From positions 2,728,001 through 2,792,000 of the forward strand of contig NZ_CP108106.1 of assembly GCF_041435195.1 (NCBI RefSeq): a DNA stretch of 64,000 bases, read 5' to 3'. Shown in pieces: positions 1 to 7,724 of this stretch (within the stretch, counting starts at the first letter, position 1; each line of letters begins with the position of its first letter). Source of the stretch: Streptomyces sp. NBC_00224. GTDB taxonomy: Bacteria; Actinomycetota; Actinomycetes; Streptomycetales; Streptomycetaceae. The notes below the pieces were generated by a model. The model searched no databases. It had not been told where the DNA came from and saw nothing but the letters and a program-made list of their open reading frames with translations. The position numbers and the translations under genes were made by a program.

Positions 1-939
1 AGCCTCAACCGCACCCGTGACCGAGTTCCGCCGGAACAGGATGTTCGACGCACCCGAAAGCTCACGAGCCTTCACGATCTGCCCGTCCGGCATGGTCACC
101 CGCGTACCGGCGGTGACGTACAGCCCGGCCTCGACGACGCACTCGTCACCGAGCGCGATCCCCACCCCGGCCTCCGCGCCGACCAGGCACCGCTCACCGA
201 TGACGATACGGACGTTGCCGCCCCCGGACAGCGTGCCCATGGTGGACGCGCCGCCGCCGATGTCGGAGCCGTTGCCGACGACGACACCGGCGGAGATGCG
301 GCCCTCGACCATCGACGTGCCCAGCGTGCCCGCGTTGAAGTTCACGAAGCCCTCGTGCATCACGGTGGTGCCCTCGGCCAGGTGGGCGCCGAGGCGCACC
401 CGGTCGGCGTCGGCGATGCGGACGCCCTTGGGGGCCACGTAGTCCGTCATGCGCGGGAACTTGTCGATGGACGTCACCTGGAGGTGCAGCCCGGCGGCGC
501 GGGCGTTCAGGCGCACCTTCTCGATGTCGTCGACGGCGACCGGGCCGAGCGAGGTCCAGGCGACGTTGGCGAGCAGGCCGAAGAGGCCGTCCAGGTTCTG
601 GCCGTGCGGCTTGACCAGGCGGTGCGAGAGCAGGTGCAGACGCAGATACGCGTCGTGCGCGTCCAGCGGCTTGTCGTCGAGCGAGGCGATGACCGTACGG
701 ACGGCGACGACCTCGACACCCCGGCGCTCGTCGACGCCGAGGGCGTCGGCCGCGCCCTTGCCGACGAGGGCGAGGGCCTGGTCGGCGGTGAGCCGCTCGG
801 TGCCGGCCGGGCCGGGCTCTTCGACGAGCTCGGGGGCGGGGAACCAGGTGTCGAGAACGGTGCCGTCGCCGGCGAGGGTGGCGAGGCCGGCGGCGACGGC
901 GCCGGTGGAGCGAGAAGCAGTAGCAGTCGTGTCGGTCAT
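1..939 (-). CDS. dapD: 2,3,4,5-tetrahydropyridine-2,6-dicarboxylate N-succinyltransferase, 3' end outside window
   Basis: This cytoplasmic enzyme succinylates tetrahydrodipicolinate in the succinylase branch of lysine and diaminopimelate synthesis. The visible 313 codons run from the ATG at 939 to the window edge, so only a short C-terminal piece is missing. The second half carries the left-handed beta-helix hexapeptide repeats of the family, with the segments [14 protein letters not shown] and [16 protein letters not shown]. There is no clear Shine-Dalgarno sequence. Instead a TAGGTT hexamer (952-947, minus strand) ends 7 nt before the ATG, which suggests a leaderless transcript; that hexamer also contains the stop codon of the upstream MFS gene. 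Family identity is clear from the repeat pattern; the regulation is inferred. Confidence 0.93.
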   Translation of the reverse strand, partial: MTDTTATASRSTGAVAAGLATLAGDGTVLDTWFPAPELVEEPGPAGTERLTADQALALVGKGAADALGVDERRGVEVVAVRTVIASLDDKPLDAHDAYLRLHLLSHRLVKPHGQNLDGLFGLLANVAWTSLGPVAVDDIEKVRLNARAAGLHLQVTSIDKFPRMTDYVAPKGVRIADADRVRLGAHLAEGTTVMHEGFVNFNAGTLGTSMVEGRISAGVVVGNGSDIGGGASTMGTLSGGGNVRIVIGERCLVGAEAGVGIALGDECVVEAGLYVTAGTRVTMPDGQIVKARELSGASNILFRRNSVTGAVEA

Positions 940-946
940 GGCAGAA

Positions 947-952
947 AACCTA
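947..952 (-). promoter_or_regulatory. -10 element of dapD (leaderless)
   Basis: TAGGTT, 7 nt before the dapD ATG. It overlaps the TAG stop of the upstream MFS gene. No convincing -35 hexamer was found. Confidence 0.45.
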
Positions 953-2182
953 ACCGGCGACGGCACGCCGGGGCGAACCGGTCTCATGTCCCGGGCGCGC
1001 GTCACCCCCGGCCGGCCGCGCAGCAAGGCCGCGCGCCCACAGCACGGCGAGCCCGGCGAGGCCCGCGAGGGCGGCGCACAGCGGCCAGAGCAGACCGGGC
1101 GCGGCGCTGTAGAGGGCGCCGCCGAGCGGCGGGGCGAGCACCTGGCCGCTGATGGAGGCGCCCGCGTACAGGCTCTGGAAGCGGCCCTGGGCGTGGGCGG
1201 GCGCCTGGTCGGCCACGTACGCGGTGGCGGTGGTCTTGTAGAGGATCTCACCGAGGGTGAGCGACACCATCAGGGCGAGGGCCCAGCCGAGGGCGGCGCC
1301 CGGGATGAGCAGCGCGTAGCCGAGGCCGACCAGGAGCAGCCCGCAGCCGACGACCGACAGCGGGGCGCGGCCGCGCAGGGCGTGGACGGCGGGGAGTTCG
1401 AGGCAGAGGATCACCCCGCTGTTGAGGGCGATCAGCCAGCCGTAGACGTGGGCGTCCATGCCGTGGTCGCCGAGGAAGACCGGCAGGGTGGAGTACTGCT
1501 GGCGGTAGACGAGGTCGACGCAGACGATCGCGACGAGCAGCACGAGCACGGCGGGCCGGACCTGTAGCTCCCGCCACAGGCCGGGCGCGCCCGGGTCGTA
1601 GGACGGCTTGGCGTGGGCGGCCGCGCGGGCGGGCAGCACCCGGGCGGCGTACGCGGCGAAGAGCAGGCTGCCGACGCCGTCGGCGGCGAAGAGCCAGTCG
1701 TACGACCAGTGGGCGGCGACCAGGGCGCCGAGCGGCGGTCCCACGGTGAAGCCCGCGTTGGCCGCGAACCGCATCACGGCGAAGCCCTGGCGGCGGCTTC
1801 CCTCGGGGACTCCGACGGCGACGAGCGCGGAGTTGGCGGACCGCACGACTCCGGAGGCGTACTGGGCGAGCGGCAGGGCGACGGCCAGCAGGGCGGTCGG
1901 CAGCAGCCCGAGGGTGGTCAGGAGGAGGCCGCTGACCACGGCGCCCGCGAGCAGGGCGCGCCGGTGGCCGTACCGATCGCCGAACCAGCCGCCGGTGAAG
2001 TTCCCGGCCACCAGGCCGACGCCGCCGATCCCGCTGATCACTCCGGCCTGGCCGACGCTCAGGCCGCGCGGGCCGGTCAGGTACACGAAGAGGTAGATGA
2101 ACGTGAAGCTGACGACGGCGTTGAAGAACATGCCGAAGCACAGCAGTCGGACGGTTCTCGGCACCGCGCGCAAGGTCTTCAC
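950..2182 (-). CDS. MFS transporter
   Basis: A 410-residue major facilitator protein with about twelve hydrophobic segments. Signature pieces include an N-terminal loop motif [12 protein letters not shown] between TM2 and TM3 and a hydrophilic mid-loop near residue 200. It most likely exports a small molecule or drug; the substrate cannot be read from sequence. The start is GTG at 2182, 8 nt after a GGGGG ribosome-binding run. It is divergent from the HxlR-peroxiredoxin fusion gene, with 111 bp between them holding an inverted repeat, so that regulator is the obvious candidate to control it. Its stop codon lies inside the dapD -10 hexamer, so the two minus-strand genes are adjacent but probably separately transcribed. 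Confidence 0.85.
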   Translation of the reverse strand: MKTLRAVPRTVRLLCFGMFFNAVVSFTFIYLFVYLTGPRGLSVGQAGVISGIGGVGLVAGNFTGGWFGDRYGHRRALLAGAVVSGLLLTTLGLLPTALLAVALPLAQYASGVVRSANSALVAVGVPEGSRRQGFAVMRFAANAGFTVGPPLGALVAAHWSYDWLFAADGVGSLLFAAYAARVLPARAAAHAKPSYDPGAPGLWRELQVRPAVLVLLVAIVCVDLVYRQQYSTLPVFLGDHGMDAHVYGWLIALNSGVILCLELPAVHALRGRAPLSVVGCGLLLVGLGYALLIPGAALGWALALMVSLTLGEILYKTTATAYVADQAPAHAQGRFQSLYAGASISGQVLAPPLGGALYSAAPGLLWPLCAALAGLAGLAVLWARGLAARPAGGDARPGHETGSPRRAVAG

Positions 2183-2224
2183 GCCGTCGCCCCCCTGAGC
2201 TCGTTCGATCTCGTTTCCGAGTGA

Positions 2225-2239
2225 GTTCCTTATGGGAAC
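2225..2239. promoter_or_regulatory. Inverted repeat, candidate HxlR operator
   Basis: GTTCC-N5-GGAAC, a perfect 5-bp-arm inverted repeat in the divergent control region between the MFS gene and the HxlR-peroxiredoxin gene. Position and symmetry fit a site for a dimeric winged-helix regulator. Assignment is inference. Confidence 0.4.
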
Positions 2240-2293
2240 GGACTATGTCAGCATGGAGACCGCAGGTCAACGGCGTACGGAAGGATGGGGACC

Positions 2294-3181
2294 ATGCCTC
2301 AACGCACCCGTCTCCACGACGAGCACTGCGCCATCGCCCAGGCCCTGGACGTCGTCGGCGACTGGTGGACCCTGCTGATCGTGCGCGACGCCGCACGCGG
2401 GGTGCACCGCTTCGACGCCCTCCAGCGCGAACTCGGCATGTCCCGCAAGGTGCTCGCCGAGCGGCTGAAGCTGCTGGTCGAGACGGGGGTGCTGACCCGG
2501 GAGCCGTACCAGGACCGCCCGGTGCGGTACGAGTACCGGCTCACTCCGCGCGGCCGTGCCCTGCTGCCCGTACTGATCGCACTCCAGGACTGGGGAGACA
2601 CCTGGGTGCTGGGAGAAGGAGAGACGATGGCCACGGCGACGGAGAACTCCGGGGAGACCGAACGGGTGCGGGAGCTGGTCGGCACGAAGGTGCCGGAGCT
2701 CCGACTCACCGACTTCGACGGCGAGTTGCGTGACCCGGTGGCGCAGGACAGCGCGTACACCGTGCTCTACTGCTTCCCCGGCGCCTACGCCCGCAAGGAG
2801 TCCTATCCGCCCGGCTGGGCGGGGATCCCGGGGGCACCGGGCTGCACGCTCGAATCGTGCACGTTCCGCGACCAGCTCGCGGAGTTCACCGCGGCGGGCG
2901 CGACGGTGCACGGCGTGTCCACCCAACGCCCGGACGAGCAGCGGGCGTTCGCGGACAAGGAGCGGCTGCGCTTCCCGCTCCTGTCGGACGCGGACCTGAC
3001 GCTGACGGCCGCGCTGCGGCTGCCGACGTTCCGCACGGCGGGGGTCAGCAGACTGAAGCGCCTGACGCTGGTGGTCGACCGGGACCGTACGGTGATCGAG
3101 GCGCTGTACCCGATCACCGACATCGAGGCGAGCGTGCGGGCGGCGCTGGAGGCGGTGCGGCGGGCGGGCGCCGGGGGCTGA
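2294..3181 (+). CDS. HxlR-type winged-helix regulator fused to a BCP/PrxQ-type peroxiredoxin
   Basis: A 295-residue two-domain protein. Residues about 8-105 are an HxlR winged helix (HCAIAQALDVVGDWWTLLIV, then RLTPRGRALLPVL). Residues about 128-290 are a thioredoxin-fold peroxiredoxin with PGC184TLESC189TFRD, the CX4C peroxidatic/resolving pair typical of BCP/PrxQ. Relative to BCP there is an extra segment around residues 165-180 before the active site. Cys12 near the start of the HxlR domain is at the position used by thiol-sensing HxlR proteins such as HypR. The ATG at 2294 is preferred because GGAAGG ends 9 nt upstream; an in-frame ATG at 2285 touches that ribosome-binding site. It is divergent from an MFS exporter. 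A role in sensing peroxide or electrophiles is inferred. Confidence 0.85.
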   Translation: MPQRTRLHDEHCAIAQALDVVGDWWTLLIVRDAARGVHRFDALQRELGMSRKVLAERLKLLVETGVLTREPYQDRPVRYEYRLTPRGRALLPVLIALQDWGDTWVLGEGETMATATENSGETERVRELVGTKVPELRLTDFDGELRDPVAQDSAYTVLYCFPGAYARKESYPPGWAGIPGAPGCTLESCTFRDQLAEFTAAGATVHGVSTQRPDEQRAFADKERLRFPLLSDADLTLTAALRLPTFRTAGVSRLKRLTLVVDRDRTVIEALYPITDIEASVRAALEAVRRAGAGG

Positions 3182-3199
3182 GCCGCCGGCCGGCGGTGC

Positions 3200-3523
3200 T
3201 CAGTGCGCGGCGCCGCCGAGGTTGAGCAGCACCACGCCGCCGATGATCAGCGCGATCCCGGCGAGCTTGGCGGCCGTCATCGTCTCGCCCAGGAAGAGCA
3301 TCCCGATGGCTGCGATGACGGCCGTGCCCGCGCCGGACCAGATCGCGTACGCCGTGCCGACGGACATCGACTTCAGGGTGAGCGAGAGCAGATAGAACGC
3401 GAGGAGGTATCCGCAGGCGGTGACCAGCGAGGGCCAGAGCCGCGTGAAGCCCTCGCTGTACTTCATCGCGGAGGTGGCGGCGATCTCCGACGCGATGGCG
3501 CAGGAGAGCAGGACGTACGGCAT
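3200..3523 (-). CDS. SMR family multidrug efflux protein (EmrE/SugE/QacE type)
   Basis: A 107-residue protein of the usual SMR length with four predicted transmembrane helices. The essential membrane-embedded glutamate is present at position 13 (LLSCAIASEIAATSAMK), as in EmrE Glu14. These proteins dimerise in the membrane and exchange protons for cationic compounds or guanidinium. The start at 3523 gives the canonical N-terminus; upstream in-frame sequence is not SMR-like. A TetR gene lies just upstream on the same strand and probably represses it. The gene ends 18 bp from the convergent peroxiredoxin fusion gene. Confidence 0.9.
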   Translation of the reverse strand: MPYVLLSCAIASEIAATSAMKYSEGFTRLWPSLVTACGYLLAFYLLSLTLKSMSVGTAYAIWSGAGTAVIAAIGMLFLGETMTAAKLAGIALIIGGVVLLNLGGAAH

Positions 3524-3605
3524 GGAGACAAGCGTACCCAGTGATGCGTACGGGCGTACATAACGATCGGGGCGCGGAAACTCGGTCCGGTACCCGTCCC
3601 CGTAA

Positions 3606-3647
3606 GGGGCGCGGGGAACTGCGCGACAAACCCCCACCGGCCCGCAG
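3606..3647 (+). repeat. 42-nt dispersed intergenic repeat, copy A
   Basis: Starts GGGGCGCGGGGAACTGCGCG and ends CCGGCCCGCAG. The same unit recurs at 49175-49216 (inverted), 49283-49325 and, shortened and diverged, from 44687. Here it lies between the TetR and SMR genes. Confidence 0.7.
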
Positions 3648-3674
3648 CCGACGAACCACGCACCCCGCGGAGCG

Positions 3675-4211
3675 CTACCGCAACAGCCGCCCCAGCAACT
3701 CCCGCGCGTAACCCTGGTCATAGGCCCCGCCGGTCAGCAGCGCCTGGAGGCAGATCCCGTCCATCAGGGCGACCAGGCCCCGGGCCGTCACCGCGTCCGT
3801 GTGCCGGGCCAGGACCTCCGCCACGCCTTCGGTCCACTCGGCGGCGACGGGCCGCAGCGGGGGCCGTCGCAGCGCCGCCAGATAGAGCTCGTACTCCAGC
3901 TCCACCCGCGACCGGTCCCCCGCGATCCACTCGCCCATCAGCCGCGCGAGCTCCGCGGCCACGTCCACGCCCGGCTCCGCCAGCGCCCCGCTGTCGCGGA
4001 TCGCGGCGGCGAAGCCCTCGTTGGCCTGGCGCAGCGCGGCGACCATGAGCTCGTCGAGCGTCTTGAAGTGGTACGTGGTGGAGCCGAGCGGCACATCGGC
4101 CTCGGCGGCGACGCTGCGGTGGCTGAGCCCGGCGATACCGCGCTCGCCGACCACCCGGATCGCGGCGTCGATGATGCGGCGCCGCCGGTCGGGGTCGTAC
4201 CGGCGGGCCAT
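3675..4211 (-). CDS. TetR family transcriptional regulator
   Basis: A 178-residue protein with the N-terminal TetR helix-turn-helix at residues about 8-52 (RRIIDAAIRVVGERGIAGLS ... AEADVPLGSTTYHF) and a helical ligand-binding domain. The start at 4211 is supported by an AGGAA ribosome-binding site about 10 nt upstream and removes a long arginine/proline-rich N-terminal extension that has no TetR character. It is 151 bp upstream of the SMR efflux gene on the same strand, the common arrangement of a repressor with its drug-export target. The ligand is unknown. Confidence 0.88.
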   Translation of the reverse strand: MARRYDPDRRRRIIDAAIRVVGERGIAGLSHRSVAAEADVPLGSTTYHFKTLDELMVAALRQANEGFAAAIRDSGALAEPGVDVAAELARLMGEWIAGDRSRVELEYELYLAALRRPPLRPVAAEWTEGVAEVLARHTDAVTARGLVALMDGICLQALLTGGAYDQGYARELLGRLLR

Positions 4212-4266
4212 CAGTCGCACGTTCCTGGGACGGGGACCATGGCACGACCGTACCGGGCGGCCGGCC

Positions 4267-4719
4267 TCAGCCCTTGGGCGCCCGCGCGGCCAGCCAGTGG
4301 GAGAAGGCCTCGACGCGGGGCCGCAGCCGGGTGTTCTGGAAGGCCCGGATGCGCCAACGGCCGTCCGCGCCACGGACGATGACGTACGTCTGCACGGAGA
4401 GCGCGCGCCGCGAGGGCTTGCGCGCCCGACCCTTGAGCACGGCACCGCGCGCGTGGACGAGGGCGACGCCGGGTGCGGGGAAGTCGGCGGCGGTGATCTC
4501 CGCGTACAGCCGTGAGCCCTTGAGGACCCCGTCGAAGAGCCCACGGTGCCCCTCGACCACTGCCTCGCGGCCGACGAGACGGCCGCCGAAGAAGGTGACG
4601 TAGTCGGCGTCCTCGGTGAAGTGCGCCCCGTACGCGTCGGCGTCGCCCCAGGCGAGGCGGTGGCTCTCGAAGAGCTCGCGGACGGAGTGGAGATCGGCGT
4701 CGACGGTCGACGTGGGCAT
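4267..4719 (-). CDS. SgcJ/EcaC-type NTF2-like (DUF4440/SnoaL) protein
   Basis: A 150-residue single-domain protein of the NTF2-like cone fold. Typical features are the early LFESHRLAWGDADAYGAHF segment, DADYVTFFGG in the pocket region, and the C-terminal WRIRAFQNTRL strand. Members of this family (SgcJ/EcaC annotation) bind or convert small hydrophobic ligands, but there is no assignable reaction. The start at 4719 has an excellent AGGAGA site. It is divergent from a MarR gene across 96 bp containing a strong palindrome, so it is probably the regulated target. Confidence 0.8.
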   Translation of the reverse strand: MPTSTVDADLHSVRELFESHRLAWGDADAYGAHFTEDADYVTFFGGRLVGREAVVEGHRGLFDGVLKGSRLYAEITAADFPAPGVALVHARGAVLKGRARKPSRRALSVQTYVIVRGADGRWRIRAFQNTRLRPRVEAFSHWLAARAPKG

Positions 4720-4753
4720 GGCTGTCTCCTGAGGTTCGGGTACGATTAATTGC

Positions 4754-4784
4754 ACACATGCAATATATGCACGCATGCATGTGT
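4754..4784. promoter_or_regulatory. Palindromic operator between NTF2-like gene and marR
   Basis: ACACATGCA at 4754-4762 and its exact complement TGCATGTGT at 4776-4784 form a 9-bp-arm inverted repeat with a 13-bp centre. The left arm also forms TGCA-ATATA-TGCA (4759-4771). The tract is unusually AT-rich for this genome. A site for the adjacent MarR dimer is the simplest reading. Confidence 0.6.
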
Positions 4785-4815
4785 TGGGCAATCCCTCACG
4801 GAGACAGGACGAGAC

Positions 4816-5322
4816 ATGCCGGACCAGGAGAGAGCGCGTGAGACCGAGGATCTGCTGCGGCGGGGCGCGGGCACGTACCGCGCGTATCTGACCGCCGTCG
4901 TCCTGCACGGCCAGGCGGCGGCCGACGTCCTCGGCCAGAACCCGACCGACCTCTACGCCCTCAACGTCCTGGAACTGGCGGGGCCGCTCACCACGGGCGC
5001 GCTCGCCGAGCGGATCGGGCTGACCCAGTCCGCGACGACGCGGCTGGTGGACCGGCTGGAGAAGGCGGGACGGCTGCGCCGCGCCCCGGACCCGGCCGAC
5101 CGCCGCCGGGTGGTGGTCGAGTCCGTCCCGGTCCCGGCGGAGGAGGACGAGCAGGCGTTCGGCGCCGCGCGCCGGCGGATGGCGGAGGTGTTCGGCGGCT
5201 TCGACCCGGACGAACTCCGCGTCCTGTTCCGCTACTTCGAAGCCGCCGCCCCCGCACTGCGGGAGGCGACGGCCGAGACGAAGGGGGTGCCGCCGACGGG
5301 CGGCGCACAGGTCAGCCGGTGA
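4816..5322 (+). CDS. MarR family transcriptional regulator
   Basis: A 168-residue winged-helix protein. The recognition region is visible at residues about 55-100 (LTTGALAERIGLTQSATTRL, then VDRLEKAGRLRRAPDPADRR), and the C-terminal helix forms the dimer interface. The ATG at 4816 is preferred over an upstream in-frame ATG at 4750 that lies inside the palindromic operator. It is divergent from the NTF2-like gene and probably represses both. Its 3' end overlaps the convergent secreted-protein gene by 11 bp. Confidence 0.88.
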   Translation: MPDQERARETEDLLRRGAGTYRAYLTAVVLHGQAAADVLGQNPTDLYALNVLELAGPLTTGALAERIGLTQSATTRLVDRLEKAGRLRRAPDPADRRRVVVESVPVPAEEDEQAFGAARRRMAEVFGGFDPDELRVLFRYFEAAAPALREATAETKGVPPTGGAQVSR

Positions 5323-6706
5323 CGGTGAACCAGGTGGCGCGGGACTTCTTCCACTCGGGGTGGGTGAGATCCTTCGCGTCGGTCCCGTCCCCGTACAGGT
5401 CGGCCGACCCGTCGTCGGTGATCAGCTGGGCGCGGGCCCCCGGCACCGACAGGTCCGGCACGTCCACGACGGCCTCCCAGCCGCCCGGGTCGCTGGTGGG
5501 CAGGTCGCGCAGCTTGACCGGGGCGTGCGCGGGGAGACCGTCCCAGGAGTAGAGGGCGTACGGGTCGGAGTTGTCGTCGGCCGCCCACGACCCGGCGACG
5601 ATGAGGTACTGGTCGGCGGAGTTCTTACGGATGTCCCGAATGCTCAGCCCCCCGAGATCGAGCTCGATGGGCGCCCCGAAGACGGCCTTGACCCCACTCC
5701 CCACCACCTTGTCGATATTGGTGACGGGCACGATGAGGGCCTTGCCGCCGTTGGCGGGCGGCACGAGCGGCGCCCGGAAGCCGACGTACGCGGTGGTGAC
5801 GGAGCCCGGCGCGAACTCCAGCCCCTCCACGTTGAACCCGTCGATCTGCTTGGGCGCCTGCCCGGCGGCGGTCGCGGCGGCGAAGCCGTACCGGTCGCCG
5901 TTGGCGCGGTCCCAGGCGACGAGGTCGTCGCGCAGCTTCTTGTACGAGCGGCCGAGCGTGAGCTGGGTGTTCGCCCCGGACCCGGTGACGGTGGTGGTGA
6001 AGACGGTGTTGCGGTCGGCCTTGTACTCGCCGTCCTTGTTGTTGCCGAGCGAGCCGGTCCAGTAGATGGTGTCGCCGACGCGGGCGACGCCCTCGATGTC
6101 GATCTCCTTGCTGACCCCGAGCCCGGAGCTGAAGTCCCAGGTCCGCACGGGCGCCCCGGAGGCCGAACGGTCGTGGAGCCGCAGCGTGTTGGACTCGTCG
6201 TCGGCGACGACGACGTACCCGCCGCCCACGTCGACGGCGGCGGAGGCGTCGCTGGACCCGGTGAAGTACCGGGTGTCGGAGGCGTACTGGACGGCGGCCG
6301 AGGCGGCGTAGTGCAGCGTCTTGGTGACGCCCTTGCCGCCCAGCCCGGTGACCTTGAGGGTGAGGTCGGTGTACCCGCGCCCGTGCGCGGCCACCGCCAC
6401 CTGCCGGGTGGCCCCGGTCCCGGTGACCTTCACGTCCCCGGTCCCGGCGACGGAGGGCCTGGTGCTGGCCGAGGCGGCGACGGTGAGCGCGGAGGCGTCG
6501 GCCCCGCTCTGCCCCACGGTCACGGTCACCACGGGGTCCCCGCTCGCCCCCACCGCGCCCGAGAGATATCCGGCCGAAAGCGAGAGGGTCGGGGTGCCGT
6601 ATCCGGCCGCGTGCGCGGGTGCGTTCAGGCCCATGCCGGCCAGCGTAAGAGCCCCGCTCACAACCGCAAGGGCGACGCGCTTCGAAGGGGAAACGTCATA
6701 CAGCAC
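5312..6706 (-). CDS. Secreted DUF3616-like beta-propeller protein
   Basis: A 464-residue exported protein. The GTG at 6706 is preceded by GAGAGG and gives a standard signal peptide ending APAHA around residue 35; the longer reading adds a non-signal-like N-terminus. A beta-rich region follows (about 40-170). The C-terminal 300 residues contain KEIDIEGVARVGDTIYWTGS and DGFNVEGLEFAPG, which resemble DUF3616 / esterase-like propeller repeats. No catalytic residues can be assigned. The DUF assignment is from memory of motif style and is moderate. The gene converges on marR with an 11-bp overlap. Confidence 0.7.
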   Translation of the reverse strand: MLYDVSPSKRVALAVVSGALTLAGMGLNAPAHAAGYGTPTLSLSAGYLSGAVGASGDPVVTVTVGQSGADASALTVAASASTRPSVAGTGDVKVTGTGATRQVAVAAHGRGYTDLTLKVTGLGGKGVTKTLHYAASAAVQYASDTRYFTGSSDASAAVDVGGGYVVVADDESNTLRLHDRSASGAPVRTWDFSSGLGVSKEIDIEGVARVGDTIYWTGSLGNNKDGEYKADRNTVFTTTVTGSGANTQLTLGRSYKKLRDDLVAWDRANGDRYGFAAATAAGQAPKQIDGFNVEGLEFAPGSVTTAYVGFRAPLVPPANGGKALIVPVTNIDKVVGSGVKAVFGAPIELDLGGLSIRDIRKNSADQYLIVAGSWAADDNSDPYALYSWDGLPAHAPVKLRDLPTSDPGGWEAVVDVPDLSVPGARAQLITDDGSADLYGDGTDAKDLTHPEWKKSRATWFTVTG

Positions 6707-6853
6707 TGGGTGCCTCTCGTCGGCGTGATGTCGACGAGAAGACTCCGGCGCGTGCGCCAATTTCGGCCGTACGAGATACGTACACAGGGCGAACAGATCC
6801 GTACGCCGCCGGACGGCCCGGCTCACCTCGGCCGATCAGTGGCCCCGCTGACG

Positions 6854-6889
6854 CCGAAGGGGCCCAGGCGTGACGCCGGGGCCCCTCGG
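6854..6889 (-). terminator. Terminator of the SUF operon
   Basis: An inverted repeat with arms AGGGGCCC and GGGCCCCT, extended by CCG/CGG, lying 24 bp beyond the stop of sufT. Stem-loop without a U tract, as is common in high-GC actinomycetes. Confidence 0.6.
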
Positions 6890-6912
6890 GTACTGCGATC
6901 GGACGGGGAGGA

Positions 6913-7251
6913 TCAGACGTTGAACCCGAGCGCCCGCAGCTGCTCGCGGCCGTCGTCCGTGATCTTGTCCGGGCCCCACGGCGGCATCCAGACCCAGTTG
7001 ATCTTGAGCTCGTTGACGATGCCCTCCGTCGCCGACTTCGCCTGGTCCTCGATCACATCGGTCAGCGGGCAGGCCGCCGACGTCAGGGTCATGTCCAGGG
7101 TGGCGATGTTGGCGTCGTCGATGTGGATGCCGTAGATGAGGCCCAGGTTGACGACGTCGATGCCCAGTTCGGGGTCGACGACGTCGTACAGCGCCTCGCG
7201 GACTTCTTCCTCCGAGGCCGGCTTCAGTGTGGCCTCTGCGTTCTCGGTCAT
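6913..7251 (-). CDS. sufT: Metal-sulfur cluster biosynthetic protein (DUF59/MIP18 type, SufT-like)
   Basis: A 112-residue MIP18/DUF59 protein, last gene of the SUF operon. The family motif VVDPELGIDVVNLGLIYG and the conserved cysteine segment TSAACPLTDVI are present. Family members help Fe-S cluster maturation of target proteins. The start at 7251 overlaps the sufU stop by 4 nt (ATGA), implying translational coupling. The symbol follows its SUF-operon position; it has also been annotated as PaaD-like in other genomes. Confidence 0.87.
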   Translation of the reverse strand: MTENAEATLKPASEEEVREALYDVVDPELGIDVVNLGLIYGIHIDDANIATLDMTLTSAACPLTDVIEDQAKSATEGIVNELKINWVWMPPWGPDKITDDGREQLRALGFNV

Positions 7252-7712
7252 GCGCTCTTCCTCTCGGCTCCGGCGCCCAGCGCCTGGGCCGTCGCGTCCT
7301 TCCAGGCCATCCAGCTCAGCAGAGCACACTTGACGCGCGCGGGGTACTTGGAGACGCCGGCGAAAGCCACCGCGTCCTCCAGGACCTCCTCCATCGCGTC
7401 GTCCGGCTCCAGCTGGCCCTTGGACTGCATCAGCGCCAGGAAGGTCTCCTGGATCCGCTGTGCCTCTTCCAGGTCCTTGCCGACCAGGAGGTCGTTGAGG
7501 ACCGAGGCGCTCGCCTGGCTGATCGAGCAGCCCTGACCCTCGTACGAGATGTCGGAGATCTGCGAGCCCTCATACTTCACCCGCAGGGTGATCTCGTCGC
7601 CGCACGTCGGGTTCACGTGGTGCACCTCGGCGTCACCGTCCCGCAAGCCCCGCCCGTGCGGGTGCTTGTAGTGGTCCAGGATGACGTCCTGGTACATCGA
7701 ATCCAGCTTCAC
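7248..7712 (-). CDS. sufU: Fe-S cluster assembly sulfur-transfer protein SufU
   Basis: A 154-residue IscU-fold protein. The three ligand cysteines are at residues 37, 62 and 129, with Asp39 (NPTCGDE). In Gram-positives SufU is a zinc-dependent sulfur transferase that accepts persulfide from SufS. It sits 12 bp after sufS and overlaps sufT by 4 nt. Confidence 0.95.
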   Translation of the reverse strand: MKLDSMYQDVILDHYKHPHGRGLRDGDAEVHHVNPTCGDEITLRVKYEGSQISDISYEGQGCSISQASASVLNDLLVGKDLEEAQRIQETFLALMQSKGQLEPDDAMEEVLEDAVAFAGVSKYPARVKCALLSWMAWKDATAQALGAGAERKSA

Positions 7713-7724
7713 GTCGGTTAACCC

